Positions 10,425-21,828 of a stretch of DNA of 64,000 nt are shown here, in pieces (position 1 is the first letter of the stretch; each line of letters opens with the position of its first letter). Under the pieces are notes generated by a model. That model was not told the origin of the DNA. It did not search any database and was given only the letters and a program-made list of their open reading frames with translations. The DNA is taken from the NCBI GenBank assembly GCA_037903355.1, contig JBAJFE010000014.1, positions 1,736,001 through 1,800,000 on the forward strand. Reading direction: 5' to 3'. The position numbers and the translations under genes are program-made. The stretch comes from Trichuris trichiura (lineage: Eukaryota; Nematoda; Enoplea; Trichinellida; Trichuridae).

Positions 10425-13400
10425 TTATTTACTGCCCGCTGAAAATTTATTCTTTGGGTTAACGACGAACAGCGAAAGCGGCTGGCGGACGGCGTATAAG
10501 GGGGCTAGATCATCATTCACATGTTCAAGCAGTGATTTTGGCATGGAGACATGTCGACGCTAAAGCGAAGTTTTTCCAATGAGAGGTAAAATTACGCATT
10601 GAGAAGGTACTTTCCATTACTTTAGTTTGGTGTTGCTCCATCAGTGCTATCAGAGTGCGAGTAATCGCGCAAGCCGTGCCATTTACCTGAAAAGAATATG
10701 CTTAAAGTTATATGAAACGCGGTGACACAGTCTTACAGTGTGTACAAATTTTACTCTTCCATTATTTGATTGATACTTGGTCAGCAAACGCCTTGATTGA
10801 AAGTCCGTACAATTGGAAGCGCTAGAAATCTGCATAAACCAAGCGTCTATACATGCGTACATGTATGTGCGTTTAAAATACCTCGCCGTAAACGTTTCTG
10901 CCCGGCATCCAAGCTTCGATGTCAAATTTGCGATAAGCTGGGGCGCCAAGCTCCTCGGACGGCATGTCAAGCACTCTGAAGTGAAGCTCAAGCAGTCCAA
11001 ACAATTGCTTTTGAATTTCCAAGATTTCTCGATGAATTTGATCGCTCTCTTTGCCTGTCTCGCAGGCGGTGCAAGCAAACATTTCCACCTGCCAGCAAAT
11101 GCTTCTCGCTATCGTTAGCACTAATGCACTTAAATGGAAATTACCTTCGTAAATTCATGAACTCGATAAATACCATGTGAGACAGCCCCCGAAGAAACCT
11201 CAGGTCGGTAACAGCGACTAACGCTAAAGTATTTTTTCGGCAGTTCCTTCTCTTGGAATGTTTGGCCTTCTATTAAACTGGCAATACCCATCTCAGCCGT
11301 TCCGGACAACGTCCAGTCAGAGTGGCCGACCAGCGAGTATAATTTTTCTTTGTCGGACGTTGTCGTTAGTCCGCAGCTTTCGGGTATACGTCGAGGTAGC
11401 ACATCCGGAACTGTCACTTGTACAAAACCTAACGGTCGAAGGTAACTTGTACAAAACTTGATTAGGGCAGTTTCCAGAATAGCCAGCTGATTTAAGAGAA
11501 AGTACGACTTCTCGCCGCAAGTGTGACCAGCGTCCGTGCGTAAGATTTTGAAGCTGGTTGCTAGCTGTTCAGCAGTAGCCGGTTCAAAATCAAACTGCTT
11601 CTTTCTGCCTTGCACATCCATCACTCGGGCTTGGGTCTCGTCGCCTAAAATAAGCCGCGAACTTGAATCTGCGGCGATGAAGTGAAATCGATCGTCATGA
11701 TAACAAAAGTTTGCCCTCTCCTCCCGGCGAATAGAATGTACTTTTTTAAATATCTATTCAGTTGAAATCAATTTGTCAGTAAGCGCGCAATTGAAATTTT
11801 GATGATACTGCAAGAATTCTGCTCTTTGGATTCACCAGAAGAAAATACAGTGTGCTTTCTTCAATATCTGAAGAACAATGTTTCCTTTTTGGAAAAGCAT
11901 ACAACCAGCAAATTAAGGGTTAGTTAACTTGGCTGTCATTAGGTTTGTCGATTCCATTGCAGTGACACTGGAGCACAGATCAGCCAATTTACCCCCATAT
12001 TATCTCAAGTTAAAGAAGAACTACAGTAAAGCCTCCCTAATCCGAACTCGCGGATTAGAACAATAGTATACATTAAAGATAATTAGGCTATTTATGCGAA
12101 ACGGGCAGCCACTTGGCGGCAACGGTTATAAGGGCAGTAAACAACCTGCCAACGGTCCCTTCACTATACGTTAACATAGGCGCAAACGGCTCTGCCCAAC
12201 CAATCTCAACCAATAAGTTGACTGCAGCAAGGCACCGCGAGACCTAGGCGTCTCCAAATAAACAGAAATGTGCATCAAAAACCTGGTGTTTTTCAGTCGT
12301 ATAAAACTACAATCTATTCTCCTGTAACGCAGTGATCGGCCGCTAACTCAATTTATTTTCGAGCCAGCAACCGGCCGACAACTGCGAATACAGAAAAATA
12401 AGTTTACGGGAACTATTTCCCACGTTGCTTCGGGGTACAGCGTCCACGCCATATAAGAAACTGGTTTCCGTTGGTCAACCGTCTTCCTTAATCAAATGGA
12501 TTTCGCCGCGCTTGTTAAGCTCTTCACCGCTTGCAGAGACTGGCATCGCACTGTAGACGCCGGGAACCTACATCTAAAATTGCATTACCTGCTTTTCTGT
12601 GACTTACTGTAAACCTCCTCCATAACCTGAACTATTCCCCCTCCCGCCCCGACGCGTTCGGATTAGGGAGGTTTTACTGTATATCCACTAAAGAGAAACC
12701 TTTTTTTAAATCTCTTTGTAGCGGAATTTTCAGCTCGTTTTTTATTTAACGTTTAACGCGAAGCTTTCAAGTTTCGCGGTAGCCCGTCATCAGTGCAACT
12801 TGTGCCGGCCGTCTGGTCGGTCATTACGTTAGCAAGCTGCTCCATCCGACCAAACTTGGCGGAGACCTCAGCCGTCAGGTCTATCTTGACCCGTCTAGCC
12901 TTAGTACCGCCTAGTCAAGTCAGACTTTGCGGCGATCACCCAACTGACCTTCCACGACGGTGGCAACACTAGCAATGAGCAACAACGAGCCAACAAACGA
13001 TATAGCCGTCCGTTTTAAAGTGACGGGTTTTAAACTGTCTTCTTTCCAAGCGTTTACCTTCCTTCTTCACAGGCTTTCGTTGCCCTCTTTGTTGTCCGTG
13101 CCTGCACACACATATTGATTTAATCATTCTTTTTTTCTTTTTCTTCTTCGCCAACGCATGCGTTATTCAGACTGAAAATTTTTTGCGCTTTTCCAGCCCG
13201 TTCGTTAAATTAACGTTTATTTCTAAACGTCAACTCGCGGACCTTTCGCGCCTCGTCATTTACGGTTTAGTTTTATTCGTTGTTTAGGTTACGGAGCGCC
13301 GAGGTTTCGATCCCTTGACTAGACTTGTTTGACTGTGTATAGCCAACCTATAGGCTGTACAAAAAATGGGTCTAAGTCGAGGAAGCGCCGTGGAAAGCAC

Positions 13401-15281
13401 GTCCGTGCTTCCGCCGAAATGAGTCAGCGAAAAGACGAATTCAACAGATCAGTTCTCCTTGGGACTTCTGACGAAGAGTTGGGAAAAACACTGCCTGCAC
13501 GAAGGAATACTGGACTGGACTGCTTGGCTGGACTGCCAAACCAATGTGAACATCAGCAAGCGACCAAGGCCCACAGCATTACAGGCGATAAGAAATTGCG
13601 AGGTCATGATAATTCCAAAATGACCACTGATGGCCCCACTGCTGTTATAGAAAATGAGCCAGCTGATGATTACGTTAAACTGTATGCTGAAACGTCTCAG
13701 AGAGAAGATACAGAAGCCAATAGCTCCATCTTGCATTTATTATTCCTGCAGGCCATCTTCACAACTTTCATCGTTGCTTTTTTGTTAGTGCACCGCCGTC
13801 GTGGAAGGTCGGTTGGGTGCTCGCTGCGAAGTCTGACTGACTAGGTGGGACCAAGGCCCGGCGGGTCAAGATAGACCTGACGGCTGAAATCTCCGCCAAG
13901 GTCGGTCGGATGGAGCAACTTGCTAGCATAAAGACCGACCCGACGGGCGGCACAATTTCCGCTGATGACAGGTCATGGGAAGACCTAACAGCTCCGGAAT
14001 AAACGTTAATTAAAAAACAGGCTGAAGGTTCCGCTACGAAGAGATCAGAACAAAATTTCTAAACGCCCGTTAGAAGGAAAGAAAAAAGAAAACCATAAAG
14101 AGGAACCACTTAAATGCGCGAAACTGATTAGAAATACGTGTAAGCAACTTTCCTGGATGGTTGCTGCTTCGCACCATCTTTGCTTTTGATGACTTGGCGG
14201 CCGTTGAGATAATTAAATGTTTTCATTTCCCACAGCCTTTGGTGTCCTTCGTGCCCCTTTTCATCTAGCAATGTGAATGCGAAAAATTACGAACACTCTA
14301 CCTGCTGAAGACGGGCTACGAAAGATGCCAAAAGCGGTGGAAGATAAAAGCGTTTAATTTTTCTCAGCAGCTGCAAAGATGTCAGCAAAAACAACGCGCA
14401 TTTTAATTCCCTAACGGGTCTAACCAACTCTCAGCTACTCGCTCAGCTTTATGAGATTAATCGCGCTCGCCGACTGCGCCAACTCAAGGATAATGAAAAA
14501 ATAAACATTAGCTGCAAGCAGAATAAAGGGTCAATTTAAAGGCGGCATATGGTTCAGCGGAACGCTGAGCGTTTTTAACGGGAATGAGTAGGTGTTCTTC
14601 AGTCATGCTGTTTTTGCGTTGTCGTAGATGCCTGTGATTAAACTACAGCGAATAGATGAGCAAATTGTCAGAGAAAACATACTAGCCACCGCACGTTTCA
14701 GAATTGCTTTTGTTTCGTTATCAGAGGTATTATGGAGCTTCCCTAACGAACCTGTTATGAACAGACCTCTTTTCACTTAAGAATTTAACAAACAAATTTC
14801 GGATCTTGGAAATGCAAGTGCGCCCAAATGAAGGGCTAACTAATCACTAATCAAACGTATTCTGTCCTATCCCAAATGAAGTTAAATTACCTAAGGGAGC
14901 TTCTGGGTGAGTGTCATTTGGTATCAAAGCAGCTTGTTCGTAGAAGTGGTCCCAAAGGTGTTTCAACTCCTCTTCGCTGTTCGGCTTCACTTTGCCACTT
15001 ATTATATCCGACAAGTGCAACCACAGCTGCTTGAGTAGATCAATATTGCCAACCTGCTTACGTAGAGCAATGTTGCTGCGAATCGCTTCAGTGCGGGCGG
15101 GATCCAGAAGGCGATCAAAGTCCAGTTCCGGTCGACCTTCTCCTGGTAGGCTTTTCTTGCGCTTCATCTGACAAAGGGCCTGCCATCGGCGGGAAGGCTT
15201 GTTGAGAGATAAAATACTTTTCAGAAGCTGCATGACTGCAACGAATCGGCAGTTAACACTATACATCATGGCATAAAACAT
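10425..15281 (-). CDS. SARS2: Mitochondrial seryl-tRNA synthetase
   Basis: Six exons on the minus strand: 14891-15281, 11145-11644, 10882-11088, 10737-10829, 10621-10686, 10425-10559. They join in frame to 463 residues. The enzyme charges mitochondrial tRNA-Ser with serine. The first exon carries a basic targeting-like start and the helical N-terminal arm, ending in NDTHPEAPLG. It joins across a 3246-nt intron to DETQARVMDVQG, the conserved link in this family. Class II motif 2 is visible in RCYRPEVSSG...GIYRVHEFTK, followed by LGAPAYRKFDIEAWMPGR and SNCTDFQSRRL. Motif 3 is in VNGTACAITRTLIALMEQHQ. The poly(A) signal AATAAA overlaps the stop codon (10422-10427). The start codon is 77 nt from the PTCD3 stop. 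Intron 1 contains a pogo-like MITE and a 1.3 kb foldback element. Later ATG codons in the leader are possible starts. Confidence 0.94.
12024..12679. mobile_element. Pogo/Tigger-like MITE in SARS2 intron 1
   Basis: The terminal inverted repeats read CAGTAAAGCCTCCCTAATCC at the left and, reversed, CAGTAAAACCTCCCTAATCC at the right. Both are flanked by TA, the target duplication of Tc1/mariner-pogo elements. The element is 656 bp with no transposase frame, so it is a non-autonomous copy. Confidence 0.8.
12731..14024. mobile_element. 1.3 kb foldback element with long inverted arms, in SARS2 intron 1
   Basis: Arms of about 240 bp (12731-12970 and about 13785-14024) are inverted copies, roughly 80 percent alike by eye. 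They share, for example, CCGTCAGGTCTATCTTGACC and ACCTTCCACGACGG. The right arm also carries CCGGAGCT and GTCATCAGCGG-like words that occur in the smaller hairpin elements of this window, so it may be a long relative. The centre holds an open frame (13329-13844). No transposase domain is recognised and no clear target duplication is seen. Confidence 0.7.
13329..13844 (+). CDS. Unrecognised ORF inside the foldback element, with one membrane segment
   Basis: An open frame of 171 residues lies between the arms and runs into the right arm, where it stops. The first 135 residues are hydrophilic, with a basic start (KSRKRRGKH). They are followed by one strongly hydrophobic stretch (LHLLFLQAIFTTFIVAFLLV) and an arginine cluster (HRRRGR), the pattern of a tail-anchored membrane protein. 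It matches no transposase or other family I know. It lies antisense within SARS2 intron 1. It could be a captured host exon, an element gene or chance; the long open frame and clean membrane segment are the only support. Confidence 0.3.
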   Translation: MTVYSQPIGCTKNGSKSRKRRGKHVRASAEMSQRKDEFNRSVLLGTSDEELGKTLPARRNTGLDCLAGLPNQCEHQQATKAHSITGDKKLRGHDNSKMTTDGPTAVIENEPADDYVKLYAETSQREDTEANSSILHLLFLQAIFTTFIVAFLLVHRRRGRSVGCSLRSLTD

Positions 15282-15358
15282 AAAATGCTCGCCAGTTCGC
15301 TGGTGGAGAAGATATATTCGAGAAAAAAGAGAATTTAGTTTACTCTACTTTAAAAAAA
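15282..15358 (-). promoter_or_regulatory. PTCD3-SARS2 intercistronic spacer with trans-splice-like acceptor
   Basis: Only 77 nt separate the PTCD3 stop from the SARS2 start on the minus strand. The spacer has a pyrimidine run (TTCTCTTTTTTCTCG), then CTTCTCCACCAG at 15300-15311, an acceptor 18 nt before the ATG. No canonical AATAAA is seen. This is too short for an independent promoter and fits an operon spacer. Confidence 0.55.
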
Positions 15359-17890
15359 TTAGCCGCTCTGACGGAGAGCGTTCAATGCCCTTAGTTTGTC
15401 ACCAGATACTTCCGTATCAGTAGTTGAGAGACGGTCAACCAGAGCATCTTCGTCCTCGCCTGTCTCTCTTAGCACTAAGTCAAACAGTTGCTTGCATTCC
15501 GCATGCTTTCCCGTAAATATCAAACAGACTAACAATTTTTCCAAAACATCAGTGGGAAGCACTCCTTCAATTGTTTCCCGCATCCTCTGTTCGGCCAACG
15601 ACTCGCTGTTTTGATTAGTCGGAATAAAAATTCTTGCAGCCTCCCAAGCTCGGTCGTAATTACCACCCCTGGCCAAAGTCAGAGCTATTCGCCCTAATAC
15701 AGTTGCTTGAAGCGAAAATCCCCTTGGAAGGCGAGCCTTCTTTTCTTCCCGCTCGTAAAGGCTCCGAATCCGTTCGTATGCATCGTTAGCGACCACCGCT
15801 AGCTTCACCAGGAGGTCTGACTCGTCAACTGACGTTGGCACTTGACTTGCCATGGAAAAAAATTCATGCAGAATGACAGAATTAGAGCTTCGACCTTGCA
15901 GCACAATTTCTGACCAAATGCGAGGAAGAGCATCATAACCACCATTCATCTCGACCAAAGAGATCAATTCGAGCAGAAATTTAAACCCGGGAGAATAAAA
16001 TCGAGGCACAAATCGGTCGTAGTATTCGAACAGCTCACTGAATGTAACGCCGGAGCGCGCCACGGACATCAAGTAGCTTTCGTAGTACAAAGCCTCGGCA
16101 TGCATGGAAGTAAGGCAGTCTCTGTTTCGCCTAACAATAAAGTATTCAGTGACTGAGAGACGAACTGAAATACGAAAACAACCTGAACTCTAAAACGTTA
16201 TTTATTCGGTTCGCCATCTCCAAGCCTGCCATGGCGTCGCAGCAGCATTGCATCATTTTGGGAAAAAAGAGTTCGTCCAAATTGTCTTCTATTTTAAGTT
16301 CCCTGTTTTCCAATCGCTCTACAATCTGTCCGACGAGGCTGTCCAATAAAGTTGACTTTGCAAATATGTCCAACAGGCAAAAGAAAGTGCCCAGCGATGG
16401 TTCCAAACCGACTGACAGCATTTCCTGCCAGGAAACAAAATATAGGCAAAACAAGAAGTAACCTAATCTTAAATACCTGATATACTTTCATAGAATTCAA
16501 CGGAGCTGCTTTCCAGGAACGCATCTCCTTGATAGTCCACAAAACAGCGTTAAATGTAGAAACATTGGGAATCAGTCCATCACTGCGCATCGTTTCCAGT
16601 AACTGAACAACGCGATTCCAACGTTCTGCGTTGCCACGTTCCATCCTGGCCACGTTGGCCAACATTAGGTTATACGTCAACAAATCTGGCACCAAAGAAT
16701 GATCCCTCATTTCGTCAAAAAGTTTCGCAGCGGTGGCAACTGAGTGGTATTTCAGCATACCATTTATAAGTGCTGAATACGACCTAAACAACAAAGCAAT
16801 TATCGATGTTTCAATACTCTAATTAAACGCGAATGGTACTTCGAGGGCGCAATCGCTTAATACTTTGTTGAAAGACTGCGTGCGCTCCGCCAAAACCCGC
16901 TAGTCTCAGAAACGGAACATGCTCTTCTTCAAGGCAATGTATAATAGCACGAAGTCTTAAAATACTTATACGTCGCTGTCATTTTTTAAGAATGATACTA
17001 AAAACTGGAAAAGCATCAATAAAAAGACAACAGAAAATTGCATTATGGCGACAGCACGTCTCACTATCATTGGTAGTCACGGTGTTTGTTCATAAAGGCT
17101 ATGACATAGAAACGTAGAGGCAAAAAATGCTTTCTCACCGCGATGTTTTAGGCTGTATTGAGTTGAACACCTTTTCTGCAACACCGCCTTCCTTCCACGG
17201 GTTCAACGCAGTTGGGCGCAGTTCCGTCAAAATCCAATGATGAACTGCAGATTCATCTGGATCCGGTTGTTCGGCATTATAAAAGCAGACAAGCTCGAGG
17301 AGAGCATGCAGACTATCCTGAGAAAACTCGGCTTCATTCCTTTTAATCGCGTTTTCGTAAACAGCTATTGCAGCGTGGACTTGCAGCTTTCTTATGCGAT
17401 CCATCATATCGGTCTCCGTGTGCCCTTCCTCCGCAACTGGCAACTTCTTCGGGCGGAAGGCTGGAATACGCGGCTCGTCGTGGTCCAGCATGAACAGGGT
17501 TGGAAACTCCTTGGCAAAATACCTAAAAAACGTTGACCTATAGACTATCACTATCAGTTTTATGCTATAATATACCTTGCTGCCCTTCGTCCTGCCTCTT
17601 TGCCGAGACCGTATGCCCTTTTCGAAGCAGCCGAAGTAGGCAAAAGGTACGGATCATCTTGGTACATGTAGTGAGAAGCGGTAGGATCATTTCCCACCGT
17701 GCTGGCGAGTGCTTCCAGAATGTCAGTTTTACTTCGCTGAATAGAGCATACTTCATATGGTTTCAGAGCTGAATGGATTTCTTACCGGAATGCGCTTGGG
17801 AATGGTGATACCACCAACCGCTGGCACACAAAAAGCTCTGCTGAATTTGAACCGGATTTTGTTAAACAGAATCTTGCGACCAGGAATCAT
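15359..17890 (-). CDS. PTCD3: Pentatricopeptide repeat protein 3, mitoribosomal protein mS39
   Basis: Six exons on the minus strand: 17786-17890, 17576-17736, 17139-17522, 16477-16783, 16183-16424, 15359-16130. They join in frame to 656 residues; human PTCD3 is about 690. mS39 sits on the small mitoribosomal subunit near the mRNA entry and is needed for mitochondrial translation. Exon 1 encodes a basic, hydrophobic leader ending ITIPKRIP, matching the conserved VIPKK stretch. Exon 2 carries ILEALASTVGNDPTASHYM and YQDDPYLLP, strong family signatures. PPR-like helices follow, for example YSALINGMLKYHSVATAAKL and LLTYNLMLANVARMERGNAE. The C-terminal part is helical. The start ATG lies directly behind an acceptor-like GAACAG. 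The gene stands between QDPR and SARS2 in the putative operon. Confidence 0.92.
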
Positions 17891-18000
17891 CTGTTCAGTT
17901 CGAAAACATTAACGTAAGTTTAGGCGCTAACGTTGCTAGTAGCCATAGGATTCAAGACCAAAAATACAAAACAAAAAATATGCAAATCAAGTCTTTATTG
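17891..18000 (-). promoter_or_regulatory. QDPR poly(A) signal and PTCD3 trans-splice-like acceptor
   Basis: On the minus strand AATAAA lies at 17994-17999, 105 nt after the QDPR stop. About 100 nt later TTCGAACTGAACAG abuts the PTCD3 ATG. A poly(A) signal about 100 nt ahead of a bare acceptor is the usual layout between genes of a nematode operon. Confidence 0.55.
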
Positions 18001-18103
18001 TGCTCCGGAAACCAAATCACGAGTATAATTATGTCGCAGCAATTAAGTATTGCCCTAAAGATTAGTATTGGTTATAATTGGGAAAGAATGAGCAACGGAG
18101 CCC

Positions 18104-21100
18104 TCATTTAGAAAATTCATTTATTATAACCGTCTCACCATCTTGCGTTTTAAAATGCATTAGTGAACCGGAATGAGGACGCTCGCTCGGACTTCCAATC
18201 CACTTATAAAGTGTACTGAAAAAGACAAGGCCAAAATGTAACACCGACATCTCTAACAATATACCTCGCGACAAAATCAAGTGGAGTCCAGTTGGAAAAC
18301 TTCGCTTTTGGCATGGCCGAACGATTAGCTGGTGTATCCAACACTTCGGGCAATATGCACACTGCAGATGCTTCCGGAGGAAGTCCGCTCTTCTGTTCAC
18401 CCAGACTTTTTGTCATCTGGTGAACTGCTGCTTTAGCCATGCCATATGCCACCATGCCTAAGCAAATAACCAACATGACATTTAGGTCGATGCGAAGTTC
18501 AAAACTCTAAAACATTAATAAAACCTACTAATGAACTGACGCTTAAGTAGCCAAGAATGTTTTGGGATTTCGGGTTGAATGGTGGATGCACCACGATGCT
18601 TCCACAACATTTATACGACTTGATCTTGGTTATTTGGAAGTAAGTTTTGTGTAGAATGTTACTACAAGTAGTTGCTAGGTTAGAAAAAAGATCTCAGATT
18701 AAATACGTGTTGGCGTAGGCTCTGAGCACTCAAAGAAGAGGACGCTTCAAAGGAACACCTTTGCGACTATTAGGACTGCAATAACATTTTAATAGCACTA
18801 CTCCGTTGAAATTAAAGATATGGAATCATACATGAGTGTGCAAAGTTTCCTAATCTTACATAGATGAGCAACCCGTGCAAGATGTTTATATTTTGAGTTG
18901 GAATTTTTGTAACTAATTTTGCCCCTTCATCAACGTCAAGCCCAGTTTAAAAACGTGGAGCGCGGAAGTTACAAGTTCAGTATAAAGTACTCCATTCCCG
19001 ACTCCGGTATCACTTTTCTCTAAATGTAATAAAGTCCACATCAAAAACAATATCTTTCATGTGCACATTTTTGCATGAAAAAGTTTCTATACCCGTCTTA
19101 GAAGTAACGGAGGTACTTGCAATTTATCAGACATTTTAAAGCAAATCACAGTTTGCTTAGTTCAAAAGGAATGCCTGGATCATACTAACGCAATTACCAC
19201 TACCGCAGCTAATGCCCACATAATCGCATTATATTTCGAACCCAAATCCAACAATACGTTTACTCAGCTAAATGAAAATGTAAGGTTTTATCCAACATCA
19301 CGTTGTTAACAAGGTTATTCGTCATGATGACAGACGGCAGTTACCCTAATCCTGTTTTATTACAGTGAAACCCCTTAAAAGTAAAAATCTACCGTCTGAG
19401 GGGTCTAAGCTCGAGTCATCAGCGGAAAAACTCCATTTCCGCTGATGACGGATCGAGCTTAGGCCGCAAGGCTCCGGACGCTGAATTTTCACTTTTCGCA
19501 GGTTTCACCGTAATAAATGTTCGCATCACGAAAAGTTTTCAGTCCATTACAAAAGGTTATGTGTACAAAGCTGCACTGTGGTTTTAAAAAAGCGGTTTAT
19601 TGGTAATGATAACAAAAAGTAAAAGCTATGCGTATCGACACAGCGTTTGGTTCAACAGAGTTCATCGGGTGTCGTGAGTGATACATATTCGAATCTGTTT
19701 CGCAAAACGGTGTACTGTGAAACGATTACTTCGCATCATTAGAAATCAATACAAGAGATCAATTACGTAATTAGAAACTCCTTATCTGAACTTTACACTT
19801 GTTTATTTAAAATCTACGAATTCCGTTGTCCCAGTACGTCATTGTACACATTTTTCCAGATCAGTAAGACGATCTCCGCGGAGGAGGACCGCAGAAGCGG
19901 ATGAGCTCTGCTTCTATTTTCTTGTCACTGTCAATAGAATGCTTTTCGAGGCACCTCCTGGCGTTGTAAACTGCTGTAAGCTGACAGCTGTAAATTACAC
20001 ATCATAGCTTAAGACTTTAGGAAAAATTTGGAAACTTTGAGGACTACTGAGTATTTTTCATACTATTCAGAATAAAGATTACGCTAGGCGAAAATTGGAA
20101 CAGTTCATTTCAATGTCAGCTTGGAATCAGGATTTAAGGTCATCACTGAAATAAGCACGTTGCGAAAACCAAGATGTGATCTTTTGGTACGGGATGGTAT
20201 GTTTTCATAATGAGATATCTTTATTACGGAGTGAGTCTGGTCTAATGTGCAACAAAATCCTGAACTCCGGAGCTTCCGGGTCACTTGAGCTCACAAATTA
20301 TATTCATAATTTAAGACTGCTGAAGACGGGTCTCGAGTGAACTGAAATCTCCGGAATTCAAGATTTTATTGCACATTAAACGGGACTCACTCCGTAATAA
20401 AGATATCTCGTTGCGAAAACCATTACAAAATAGCCAATATTTAGCAGGAAATACGAGTTAAGGCAAACAGTGCACTTTTATTTCTCTTGGTTACGTTCTT
20501 CGCTATTTATTAGGGGTTTGGCCTATTAGAGAGTACATTGTCGTACCAGAAGCGACGAGAAAAAATCGAAGCTTCTGACGGGTCACTGGCTCGTCCTCGG
20601 CAAACCGGCTAACTTTGAACATTACAATGATTCGTTTTTTTAAAAATTATGTCCATTTCAGCTTTACTTTAAGGTACGCACGCTGATACTTCCAGTTTCA
20701 TTTGTACTTCCATAAATATCAACAGAAGCTGTACATCACAAACTAGTTCTGTCAAGGACTGGAAAGTAGCTTACGACAGCTTACACGAGCTCATAAACAA
20801 TAAGCTGAAATTAACTAACATGAAAAGCAGTACTTTTATTCATAAGACTCACACAACTGAGTCTGAGTGCCGCCTGAGCAATTGATAACAGAAACCCGTA
20901 CCTGGTGTAGCATTTAGAGCGCCAAAAGCGCCAGTCAGCACGAGCAAGCCGCCATCTTTGAGGAATAAAGATCCAAGATGAGCAGCGATTGCGGATGTCC
21001 AAACACTTTGCTTCCAGACGGTTGAGCATGAATTGAAAAAATCTGTAAACCTCAAAGACAAATGAACGTATTTAGTTTTCTACACAACGGATTAAAATAG

Positions 21101-21828
21101 ATGTACTATCTTATGGAACGACTTGAGTTAGCTGACAGCGCGCAGTGCTGCAACTAAAGAATAGGCAGAAGAGCAGCTTCTAGCGGGATACTAACAAGAA
21201 CTGTTCATAAAGTGTTTAGTAGCGGAGGTAGAAATTTCTTGCGGGGGATTAACCCACCCTCTAAGACGAGTTTTTACTGGAACATTTCAGTCCAACTCCC
21301 AGTCGGGCATTTATCCACCAATCGCCGCATTTGTTTGTTACCAGCCCAGGTAGACCGTTTTACTAATTAAAAGTCGACGAAAATGAAGGATGCCGCTCTG
21401 ACTTGCACTCACTTTTTCCGGAAGCATTTCCTCCAACCCAGCCACCAGCAACGCATAAAATGGCGTCAACCTTACTACCATTTACCGCATTTCTGACTTC
21501 AGACACAACCTATTAATAAAGCGAGATTGAAATATCTGCTAACAGAAGGAGAAGGCAAATCTACCGCGTCAGCCTGCTTTACGAACTCCTCCGTATCTTC
21601 AACAAGGACATTGCAGGATGCCAGATCGTTTTTCTTCTTTCCAATTGAACAAGTCCACTGAAAAAAGAAACGAGAAAAATGAATCTGTTATGAAAAGCTC
21701 TTTTTTCAAACGATGAAAAAATATTTAAACTTAAAACATACCCATTTTTTCTGGCTAAAGAACTGGACAAGATGTGAACCAAGCGCCCCGGTACCGCCAT
21801 AAATTATGATACGATCTTGAACAGCCAT
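18104..21828 (-). CDS. QDPR: Dihydropteridine reductase
   Basis: Six exons on the minus strand: 21742-21828, 21565-21657, 21413-21509, 20902-21042, 18265-18457, 18104-18215. They encode 240 residues; the human enzyme has 244. It is a short-chain dehydrogenase that regenerates tetrahydrobiopterin from quinonoid dihydrobiopterin with NADH, supporting aromatic amino acid hydroxylases. The Rossmann loop is YGGTGALGSH (residues 10-19). The family motif is VDAILCVAGGWVGGNA. The catalytic Tyr-Lys pair is in YGMAKAAVHQ (Tyr144, Lys148). ILPEVLDTPANRSAMPKA and FSNWTPLDF match the C-terminal half. Intron 4 is 2.4 kb and contains a 148-bp MITE and a 198-bp hairpin element. It is the first gene of the minus-strand cluster. 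An acceptor-like GTTGTAG lies just before the start. Confidence 0.95.
19363..19510. mobile_element. 148-bp MITE in QDPR intron 4
   Basis: Ends read CAGTGAAACC at the left and, reversed, CGGTGAAACC at the right, flanked by TA on both sides. The centre folds on itself (CTAAGCTCGAGTCATCAGCG against its complement). The TA duplication suggests a Tc1/mariner-type non-autonomous element. Confidence 0.65.
20212..20409. mobile_element. Hairpin (foldback) element in QDPR intron 4
   Basis: Inverted arms of about 80 bp begin GAGATATCTTTATTACGGAG. Inside, both arms carry TCCGGAG, and the right arm has GAAGACGGGTCTCGAGTGAA. Same family as the hairpins at 29454, 35728, 37397 and 63018, which share TCCCGTT and, in part, TCCGGAGCTTTC. 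Confidence 0.75.

Noticed and set aside
13449..13736. Minus-strand 95-codon ORF in the foldback element
   Set aside because: Overlaps the better-supported plus-strand frame and has no recognisable feature.
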